DNA of 64,000 nucleotides from Solicoccozyma terricola (taxonomy: Eukaryota > Basidiomycota > Tremellomycetes > Filobasidiales > Piskurozymaceae): contig BCLD01000011.1 of the NCBI GenBank assembly GCA_001600875.1, positions 62,001-126,000 on the forward strand, written 5' to 3'. This document shows positions 50,884 to 64,000 of this stretch, one piece after another. The position numbers and the translations under genes were made by a program. The notes under the pieces are model-generated. The model was not told the origin of the DNA and ran no database searches. It saw only the letters and a program-made list of their open reading frames with translations. Position 1 is the stretch's first letter, and each line of letters starts with the position of its first letter.

Positions 50884-51294
50884 ATGGACACCAACACGCG
50901 TCTCCCAACGGACGACCCAGTGTTCAAAGAAATTCATGACGGACTTTCGAACAAGTTGGTTACAGTGAATGATCCGAAGAGGGTGGTTTCAGTGAAGAAA
51001 CTGAAAAATATGCAACTCTTTGATAGTGGTCACCAACAGATAGCTCACATGCAGGTGAATTGGTTCGTCGTTCTCACAGACAAACAGCGGAATCAATTGG
51101 CTGAAGACTTTCCTGAGTCGCCAAATGACGAACCGCCAACAGAACCGGGTTCCCAGGACAACGAAAATGACGAGTCCGAGAGTGGCGGGAGCCGGAGCCA
51201 GAACAGCGCGGATCCGACCACCTCAGATGCTCCTTCAGGTGATGACTCCGGTATTGACACAACGAACGGGTCAACCGGCGGTTCTACGGTGTGA
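50884..51294 (+). CDS. Small hypothetical protein, 136 aa, no known domain
   Basis: A single-exon frame starting MDTNTRLPTDDPVFKEIHDG. The first 80 residues look folded (NKLVTVNDPKRVVSVKKLKN, then MQLFDSGHQQIAHMQVNWFV); the rest is an acidic, Ser/Thr/Gly-rich tail ending GSTGGSTV. The ATG sits after ATTCAAC in a plausible context, and a CACTTTGACTTATACTCACTC leader-like stretch precedes it. I do not recognise the family. It has no signal peptide or membrane segment. It could be a lineage-specific gene. Confidence 0.5.
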   Translation: MDTNTRLPTDDPVFKEIHDGLSNKLVTVNDPKRVVSVKKLKNMQLFDSGHQQIAHMQVNWFVVLTDKQRNQLAEDFPESPNDEPPTEPGSQDNENDESESGGSRSQNSADPTTSDAPSGDDSGIDTTNGSTGGSTV

Positions 51295-52821
51295 ATCCAC
51301 AACGTCCAAACAGCCTAAGATGGTATGTAAGGTGGAGGAAAGCAAAGGCATTGAAGATATAATGGAGCTTTTATGATTGAAGGGAGGATGTTAAAATCAC
51401 ACGACTATGATATGATGGCTTGCAGAATCCACTGTAATCTTTCAATTGTGTTGGTTCTTTTATCCATACCGTAGTAGAGAGACATGTTGAACGGCTCCAA
51501 GCACACATGGCTCACACTTTCCATCCACCGTTGGTGTATTGCAATTTCCCTATCGACTTTGGGTTCAGATGTTAACACTGCATGGCGGAGACTTCCCCAT
51601 GTGCTATACCTACGATTTTCAACTCGGGGGAATGCAATCGTCTCAAGATAATGTCCCCACTTTCTCCATAGTATCGTATGTCTTCCTTCACCTTCATTGA
51701 ATCCGGTCGAATTCTCTCTCTGCATCAGACCGGCAGTAACTTGTGTTTCCTAGATGTAGCCCTAGATCTGGTTGGAATTACCAACAGACGCTGTGAGACC
51801 ATTTTCAACCCAGTCCCACTGTGGCAGCTATCTTCTCGCAGTGTTTGACGTGAGGTTAGAAGGTAACATCTAGAACGCAAACTTTTGCCTTGAAACACCT
51901 TGAAACACCGTCGATGTATTCCCTTCTGGACAATTGATGTGGTATGATATCAGAGGACACATGTGAACATCGCCAAAGGACTGATAACATATATCAATAT
52001 ATTGGTTGATTCTCCTTGCAAAGGTGCAACCCCTCCCTCCCCCCCCCCGGGACCTTGCCATCCCTGCCTGTACATAGTAATCCTGTAGTATGAAATCATC
52101 TCGAGAGGGGGAAGGGTATAATCTAATGGCTCGTATGGGTCAAGGATCATACTGCGTACACTTCCTGAAATTTGTAGAATCATTGGTGTGCTGCCCTTTT
52201 GCACAGATGTGAGCGAGATCAAGGATTTGTAAACGAGAACCTAAAAATTCCATGTTTGCAACTGGGGTGACAACCTGTCATATCATCCAAATCCCCCTCC
52301 ATCCGTGACATTGTATCCACACCGTCAACCGAATACCCCCCGATATCAGTTCCCAGTATGCCCCCAAAAGTTTACAGAGCCGCTCTCACCACTTTCTACA
52401 TCCACCCAGTCTTCCTGTGAAAAAGGAGGGCCCACTGGGTGGGTTTGAAAAGCCTGTATGCCTCATTCGGTAAATCATCCTGTTGGGTCCAAATACAGCC
52501 CACTAGGGCCAAGACAGTGAATACATTCAAGGGTCGAATCCCATGGAGGGAATTCAACGTGTTTGGGTACGTACGCACGTATTATGTCGGATGACGGGCG
52601 CGAAGAAAGGCAAGGGAGAGTACTAAAGGGACAAGGGGGCAAGCTGTCTTGTATACATGTGTGCCGTGAACGTTGTCTGAGTACTCCAAGTTGTGCGAGT
52701 TGTAAATTGTGATCTGACATTGTATTGAAACGAACGTAACAACCATCGTCGGTTACCAAATGTGTGTATGGAATGCAACTGCAAAGTAACATTCATTAAC
52801 CGGACCTCCTATCCTTACGGC

Positions 52822-53453
52822 AAAAGGTCACAATTCCAGAACAGAGGTGGAATTGCATTTGCAGTTGTATATAAACCCAACAAGTTTCAGGATTAGATCC
52901 CTATAATCCTGACAATGTGGCCCCATCTAGGAGTTTTGCTGTTTCTTTCCCCTCCCCCTCGCTCCCACCCCCCCGGGGCTGGTTCAACCATGGGTGATCA
53001 ATCGATCTCATCTACGCAATCGGACTTTCATCGACTTGTGCGGTCTCCCCCGTCGACATTGTAGCAGACCCCCTCGTCCCTGCAGCAAACGAATCACCTG
53101 ATATCCATCGACGTTGACACCGACTGCATGACAAAGCGGTTCACAAGTTCCTGCATGTCCCATCATACGATTTTGTCTCTACACCCACTGTTGTCAATAT
53201 CAACGTTTAACACTTGAGGGGACCAGGACAGTAGCAACGGGAAACAACTTGGCATGTTTTTTCCCTGGGGCCGCCGCAATGATATTTGGACATACATTCG
53301 AGATCTCCCCCCCCCCCCCCCCCCGGCGCCTTCCTCGGTCTCTAGTTTCGACCCTAGCTGTCAGGATTATAGATATCTAATCCTGAGGGGTGTTGTGTGT
53401 AAATAGAACTGCGAATGCAATTCCACCCCTGTTCTGGAATTGTGAACCTTTTA
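52822..53453. mobile_element. MITE-like element with ~92-bp inverted repeats made of nested palindromes
   Basis: The arms 52822-52913 and 53361-53453 are inverted copies of each other, with roughly 12 mismatches and one indel by eye. Each arm holds two perfect dyads: CAATTCCA-N9-TGGAATTG (52831-52855 and 53418-53442) and TCAGGATTA-N8-TAATCCTGA (52887-52912 and 53361-53386). The 447-bp interior has no open frame of note and contains C18 at 53307-53324. TTAA occurs near both outer edges, but a target-site duplication is not certain. It could be a non-autonomous DNA transposon or a foldback element. Confidence 0.65.
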
Positions 53454-53605
53454 ACCCTACTGGTAGGCGGGCCAGCCAGGTCTACCATCGGTGTAATACA
53501 TGGTTCGATGAATTCATGAATTCAATCACCCTACAGCGAGAGGCTGATTCAGGGACACGGGAAATTCAACCCGCCACTCGGGTGGCGCGTGCTCATCCGG
53601 TGCAG

Positions 53606-53729
53606 TCACGTGAAAGACAGGATGACGTGTACGATGACGTGGCAGTGTTGGGGTAATGACGTGGCATTCCCACAACGGACATACGGTACCCCCGATGGTC
53701 CCCGATGTCCGCTGCTTTGTATCACGTGA
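53606..53729. promoter_or_regulatory. Promoter-like cluster: two TCACGTGA and three TGACGTG boxes
   Basis: TCACGTGA palindromes are at 53606-53613 and 53722-53729. TGACGTGGCA is at 53635-53644 and 53657-53666, and TGACGTGT at 53623-53630. These are classical bHLH (E-box) and bZIP/UPRE-type sites. They lie 100-220 bp before the ATG at 53826, a candidate start for the gene ending at 56806. Confidence 0.5.
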
Positions 53730-54551
53730 CTGCCAGCACCGCATTCCCCTCCCCCCTCCCCCCCGGTTGAACATGATCATACCCATAACATCGTCCATCA
53801 TCCATCATCCATCGTCAGCCTAGGGATGACCACGGCCCATACATCGTCCCACTCCCACTCCTCCTACTCCCCTCCATCACCCCTCCATCACCCCCCAACC
53901 CAACCCAACCCATCACACACACACACACCCGCTGATACCGTCAAAACCCATACGTTGTTGTCATTCTCAGATCATGCTACGTCAACTACGTACTACCTAC
54001 TACCTACCACCTTCGCGCCCTCTCCACGGGGGGCGTGTAGTGTAGTGTAGTTCTAGTGGGTGTGTGCACTTGACGAGTATTGAGTTTCCTTTGCGTTTTT
54101 TGTCGTTGTAGAGCTGAGGTGAGGGTGTGTTGATGGGGTGGGGGGACGGGGTCGGGGTGGGGTGGGGGTGGGGGACGGGGTCGGGGACGGCGACGTAGGG
54201 TGTTGAGGGATTGATATAGGTTAATAGGTGAGTCGGTTGGCGGTTCACGTTCAACAGCAACGTAACACTGATTCGTTCGTCCTTTCTCCATTTGTTGTTG
54301 GTTTCTCGTTTTTCTCCTCCCTCCGTCTCCTCTCTTCGGGTTTCGTTTTTCTCCCTTTTCTAGAAACAGTGTCACTTCGGACCTTTTATCTTTGCTACCA
54401 CCAGCATTTTCACACGCACATCAATGAACCCCATCGAGTGGTTCCACGAGTCGTACACAATGTTACCCGGTATATCGTGAGTCTCGTTCGCGTGTATGAT
54501 GCAACCTCCTTCCACACCCCCCCCCCCCCCCCCCCCCCCCGCGGCCGCGGC

Positions 54552-54651
54552 NNNNNNNNNNNNNNNNNNNNNNNNNNNNNNNNNNNNNNNNNNNNNNNNN
54601 NNNNNNNNNNNNNNNNNNNNNNNNNNNNNNNNNNNNNNNNNNNNNNNNNNN
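54552..54651. other. Assembly gap of 100 N with identical flanks
   Basis: The left flank is C24 followed by GCGGCCGCGGC; beyond the gap, C36 is followed by the same GCGGCCGCGGC. The assembler probably failed in one poly-C tract and kept both contig ends, so the sequence between may be duplicated or the gap may be negative. Open frames running through the N stretch are meaningless. Confidence 0.9.
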
Positions 54652-54688
<37 letters not shown>

Positions 54689-55099
54689 CGGCCGCGGCAC
54701 CTTCTCTCCTTTTTTCCTTTCCATCCTCTTCCCACGTCGTTTCGCCATCATCATCGTCCGGGGTTTTTATAAGAACGGCGTGCTGATCCGAAGGGAACTC
54801 CTCGGGGGGGTTTTTTTTTTTTCCTTTTTTTTTTTTTTTTTGGCGTGGCTTCTAGATCGGGTCCACCACCACCACCACCACCACCGCTGAAACCGAAAAT
54901 CCCAGACCATCGAATGTCGTGAACACAGATCTGTTCATCTCCTCCCCTTCCCACCCGTTCGAGGATGGCGGTTCGGTTCCGGTTCCGGTTCGTTTGTTAG
55001 GTGATCGATGATCGATAGGGTTAGGGTTAGGAGAACCCCCCGCAACCCCCGCGTTTAACAAAGTGTGAGTGTGAGGAAGAGACGGTGTGGGGGAACGTT

Positions 55100-55771
55100 C
55101 CGGTTGGATAACTGATATATGTTTTTCCCCAAATCATCGATTCGTCACCCTCGTTCGTTTGTTCGTTCTGATTTCCCCCATCCTTCCGTTTTTTCATCCC
55201 GTCGGTCTCCCTCCCTCTCTTGGTTATTCTCTTGTCCGTTACGGTCGTTCATTCGCTCGGCTCTTTTCGTGCTCCGTGATCCGTGATCCGTGATCCGTTA
55301 TCTCGATTCTTTTTTCCTCGCCCGTACTGTTGTTTTGGTCTTTCCTTTCCTTTCCTTTCCTTTCCTTTACTTCGTTTCCTTCGTTTCCTTTGTTTCGTTT
55401 GGTTCTTTCCTCTTCCTTTCCTTTTTCGGTATTTTACTCCTCATATCATCCTCTTCTCTCCGTTCTCTCCGTTTCCTTTGGTACTTTCTTCCTCATACCA
55501 TCCGGTTTTCTCCGTTCTCTCCTTTCTCTCAACTCGTTCCTTTCCTTTCCTTCGTTTCCTTCGTCTCCTTTGGTACTTTCCTCCTCATACCATCCTCTTC
55601 CGTTCTCTCCGATCTGTCAACTCGTCGTCGTCTATACCTTCGGTCCGTTCGTCTCCGTTTTTTTCCATCCCTCTTCGTCCCTCCGTCGTGTGCGTTTGCG
55701 CCACTCACTCAATCCCTTGTTTCATTCACATTTCCGTATCTATTCTCTGTTCTCGTTCCTTTCCTCCTCCT

Positions 55772-55803
<32 letters not shown>

Positions 55804-55960
55804 TCTCCTCCCCCCTTCTGTTCCGCTCCTTTTCTCTCTTCCACATTCTGGTTCCTTCTTTCCGTTCCCCCACTTCCCCGACCACCCTCCCTCCCCACAC
55901 CAATCCGATCCAACTTCCAACTTTGTCTTCCTCTCCTCTCCAACCATACCACTACCACTA
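55100..55960. repeat. Pyrimidine-rich tract with degenerate tandem repeats
   Basis: About 860 bp of almost pure C/T on the plus strand. It includes TTTCC pentamers (about 55336-55366), three diverged copies of a block with CTCCTCATACCATCC and CCGTTCTCTCC, and C29 at 55772-55800. A CCGTGAT unit is repeated about three times at 55273-55298. It most likely lies in an intron or 5' region of the gene ending at 56806. Confidence 0.7.
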
Positions 55961-56022
55961 TTACTACCCCCTACCTCCTTGACACGACACGCTTGATCAA
56001 CCTTCCATTCCCAATGTTCCAG

Positions 56023-56806
56023 CAGTCATCTCAAGCGACGACGCTCTCATCCCGCACCATGTTCCTCTCTTTGATCGTGTGGTGCTGCAACCCACCATCA
56101 TCGATACGACGGAGATGACTCACGTAGTCAGGCATACGTGCTTACCCGAGGACGGGCGCGTTTTCACGGGGTGAGTGTATTTCGATCGCTTTGGAAAAAT
56201 TATCCCTCGGGAGCTGATCTTCTCGTCTTCCACGCCTTGATAGTCTCGACGCGTCCTTGCGCTGGGTGAATTCGCGAGGCACACATCGCACACTCACCCT
56301 TCACATCCACGACCGACCGACCGACCACTCGTCCACCTCGACGTTAGCAACGATTTGACGTACGAGCGATGATTCCGCAGACCATTCACCCGCATCGAGA
56401 TCTCAACTATCCCCGAGTCGAGTCTGGACCGGATTTTGCTGCGTTAGTGAGTACTTCGGTGGGATTTTCACCCACTTGTCGATCGAAACGATCTTGACGG
56501 GTGGTTTCCCTTGCTTTCTTACCAAACAAAGTATTTAGACACCGACCTCGGTTGAGCCCGCTTCATCCCTCGGGCCTGATCAAGCGATCGAACGCTAAGA
56601 CATCTGGCTGGAGTACTCGATGGTAAGTTTCTTCGTCCCTCGGTGCCGAGACCGAACGCAACTCCTGACGTTTGGCCTTGATCGACAGCGTCCGCGTGCC
56701 GTGTTCAAACTTTGCCGCGCAGTTGGAAAGCGAAGCGAGGGAGGAACCTCAATCGTTGGGTATCAGCGAGATCTTGACCCGCCCGGCTCGTGTCGTCTTT
56801 CGTTAA
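56023..56806 (+). CDS. 3' exons of an unrecognised gene, 5' end unresolved
   Basis: Four exons join in frame: 56023-56170 (VISSDDALIPHHVPLFDRVV, ending CLPEDGRVFTG), 56381-56442 (PFTRIEISTIPESSLDRILL), 56532-56622 (FRHRPRLSPLHPSGLIKRSN, ending SGWSTR) and 56689-56806 (CVRVPCSNFAAQLESEAREE, ending RPARVVFR and TAA). All donors are GT (GTGAGT, GTTAGT, GTAAGT) with AG acceptors. The phases agree, including a phase-1 GTTAGT donor at 56443 that removes what first looks like a frameshift. The sequence reads like a real conserved protein but I do not recognise it. The start may be the His/Ser/Pro-rich frame at 53826 (MTTAHTSSHSHSSYSP), but the poly-C gap and the pyrimidine tract prevent a model. Confidence 0.55.
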
Positions 56807-59155
56807 TTCTTCTAGTGGTGTTGGTTCATTGCAGAAGAAACGGACGGCACGGGATCCCCGTGCAAAGGAAGGTCTTGCAATGTAGTAGACTGGATGTTGC
56901 AATCAGATATTGTCGTCATATCATATCACATGGTCCCGAAACAATCATCCTATTCGCAGTATATCCACCACCCAATACTCTCATGCATTTCAGGTGACGC
57001 AGATGGTGGTTTGCTCCGTCCCCCTTCGAGGTGCACCGAAGCCGCCCCTATGGATCGCATTGTCGTCGTCAGAAGATGTATAACAGGCGAGACGATACAG
57101 GATGCGAGTTCTTGTAAGAGTATATCTAGTGCGACACCACAGCGTTGGATACGAGGCAACGATCTCACCCATCCTCCCCTCTAGGCCCTTTCCCCGTGAA
57201 TGGTGCGGTTCGCAGCGCAGTAATCCACTCACCCCGTCTCCCCACAATCCGCTACCACATCAGGTCCACCGAAGATGAATCCAACGCAGCGGAACCACAC
57301 GTAAGCCGCCGCCCTTCCCCACCCTCTGGCAGCATCATCTGGTGGTCGAATTTCTGTTCTTAGTCGCATTTCTTCTTGGTTTCTGTTGGTATCTCGTCTC
57401 GTTGTGCACTGGAAGAGTGCAGCATGTATACCATCTTGGCCCCCATTTCCTCTTCACCCGTGGTATTAGGAGTTCCTGGTATGATACAAATGTTCGGCTT
57501 GAGAGGGGTTTACCGACGTTCTATTCGAGCAGCGGTCAACCACCGACGCCATTGATACTAAACGCACCGTCAGACAGACGAACTTGAACAGGGCCACGCA
57601 CATATACGAGTGAACCCCCACCATCATCTCTTCATGGACTCTGTGGCGGGTTCCTGGGTGGGATATCCGTCAAGACAGCAAACCTCTCTCTGCTCCAGCC
57701 GGACGAGGTCATATCCCGATCGCCACCCAGCGAACTCTGCCGTCCGTCCTGCTTGTTTCTGATATTCCTTGATTTCCAGACTCGTTGGATGACTTCCCCC
57801 CCCCATTCACCATATGAAACGCCTCGTCTTGTCACAACTGGTGGCAGCCTCCTTGGAAAGCTCCATTGAATTACCCCCCCCCCCCCCCCACCCACCTTCT
57901 TTCCTCTGTTGCCGGACGGAATATGCAAGAACAGGGATGGAATACTTGGTGGCAATGAAGTTGTCTCGGATGTATGGCGAGACCTTTATGATATAGATTT
58001 CCCACACTCTCCGCCATATAAAGGGTTAGATTCACGATCATCTGAGAACTTCTATGGGAAGCTAGTCCAACTAGTTTTATCAGCCAGGGAAGACAGCCTA
58101 CACGTCTCTCCCTTTCTCACAAGTAGTCTTTCACCGACTGATTTTATATCCACATATGGATGTGGCTTCGTGCGATCCAAGTAGCACGAGACACTATCCA
58201 AGGGGTTTACATGCAGCAATGACCGACGAACTGGAAGGAGATGGGTGAAAGTGGGAGTGGGAGTGCGACCGACGCCATCTCTGTTCAAGTCATTTGTTTT
58301 CCATTCTTGTTTCCCCTATGAAAGTAGCGGCTGGCTTTTGTCGATCGCAATGATGGACGTTGAGACCGTCTCTGTCCCACGTCGAGGAATAATCGGCATC
58401 TGGACCATATCAAATAAAGCCCTACTCCTCCAAATGACCGTATTTGAAATGTGGATTGCATCATCAAGGTCCCAAGTCTTCTTGGGGCATTCTTTCATGT
58501 CCAGGCCATAGCACCAAGGTACCAAACGGTAGCCTTGTATTCTCCATTTGTCCAGCTAGTTGTCACAATGTTCCAGAAGGTATCGTTGGAACTACCATTG
58601 GTTGGCCATAGTCGGTTTCAAGCAAACAGCTATATGTCAAGCTACTGTGGGCACAGAGGAGGTCAAGGTCGGCAGACATTGGTCAAGCTCAATAAACAGG
58701 AGGGCCAAAGGGACGCCGGTGAAAAGGCATGAGTCTATTTACCCATGGTGAAAGATTGTTGGGCCATAACTAGTATGGCATAGACCTTTGGGGTTCATGT
58801 GCAATGTGATCATTGCTACAGATGATGGTTGGGGAAGATGGTCCTTGTTTGAGTCAGGGAGTGATGATGATAGTGGGCAAAGGTCATACAATAACATATC
58901 GCTGCTTGTACAGTGTCCTAGAGTAGTGGCGATTGGAGGTCATGTTGTATCAGAGGAAATCCCGTGACACGTAGGCGGCATCCTTACACTTCACTGATAC
59001 GACAGGGAGTATCTGAGTGGAACACGTTAATTAGGGGTACTCTCCATCGGAATGGATCAGCACAGGACACTAAGCCTCAACACTGCCTTGCATCGCAGTT
59101 TCATAGCCTCCCACTGGCCTGAATGTGGAATCAAATCGAGAATCTACTAGTTACA
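56807..59155. other. 2.3-kb intergenic region
   Basis: No exon with protein-family resemblance was found on either strand. C16 is at 57874-57889. The right end is the 3' region of the ABC transporter. Confidence 0.45.

Positions 59156-64000
<4,845 letters not shown>

Larger units (their letters stand above)
51295..53825. other. Intergenic region containing an inverted-repeat element
   Basis: No gene supported. The main structure is the palindromic element at 52822-53453. The last 250 bp carry CACGTG and TGACGTG motifs and look like a promoter. Confidence 0.5.

Noticed and set aside
54228..54890. Long open frames crossing the N gap
   Set aside because: They consist of homopolymer C/G codons and unknown bases; coding potential is artefactual.
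55283..56118. Three overlapping long Ser/Phe/Pro/Leu-rich open frames
   Set aside because: All three plus-strand frames are open at once because the DNA is nearly pure pyrimidine; composition, not coding, explains them.
56423..56545. Apparent frameshift between ILLRY and FRHRPRLSP exons
   Set aside because: Using the phase-1 donor GTTAGT at 56443 instead of GTGAGT joins ILL directly to FRHRP in frame, so no frameshift is needed.

Overview
The window reads as nuclear DNA of a basidiomycete fungus, most likely a Tremellomycete (Cryptococcus/Kwoniella/Trichosporon-like). This rests on intron-dense genes with 50-90 nt GT-AG (occasionally GC-AG) introns, fungal Zn2Cys6 and C2H2 regulators, a cytochrome b2, an inositol oxygenase and TRI12-type and ABCC-type transporters. 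The lineage is inferred; no rRNA or tRNA was recognised.

Region 1-22.6 kb is a dense, cluster-like block centred on inositol/sugar metabolism: a Gfo/Idh/MocA dehydrogenase (5' truncated by the window), Zn2Cys6 factor TF1, mitochondrial cytochrome b2 (L-lactate dehydrogenase), myo-inositol oxygenase, a PhyH-type Fe(II)/2-oxoglutarate dioxygenase, an inositol/sugar porter, a second Zn2Cys6 factor TF2 that is a paralog of TF1, a short-chain dehydrogenase, and an AP-endonuclease-2-like TIM-barrel isomerase/epimerase/dehydratase. An 11-bp motif GCGGTCGATTT (or its complement) occurs exactly upstream of the dioxygenase, the porter and the TIM-barrel gene, which suggests a shared regulator.

Region 24.5-33.9 kb is a second small cluster: a TRI12-like MFS exporter, a two-finger C2H2 regulator with a fungal transcription-factor domain, and a divergently transcribed vanillyl-alcohol-oxidase-type flavoenzyme. 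GTGGGG sites are concentrated in both promoter regions, including two palindromes before the exporter. At 35.0-36.1 kb lies a phage/bacterial-type (GH19/lysozyme-like) muramidase gene with an apparent 1-nt frameshift.

Region 36.2-47.5 kb is gene-poor, with degenerate short repeats and one probable small basic/acidic protein gene. Region 47.5-56.8 kb holds three unfamiliar genes (one with an unusual C-terminal CX2CX6C...CX2CX7C cluster), long poly-C tracts, a 100-N assembly gap with identical flanks, and a striking ~630-bp inverted-repeat element made of nested perfect palindromes. Region 59.2-64 kb is the 3' part of an ABCC-type ABC transporter. One of its introns carries a 590-bp solo LTR with a 5-bp target duplication, next to a 20-nt microexon encoding the ABC signature motif.

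Two clear and one possible single-base frameshifts, many homopolymer tracts and the gap suggest that part of the apparent gene damage may be assembly error.
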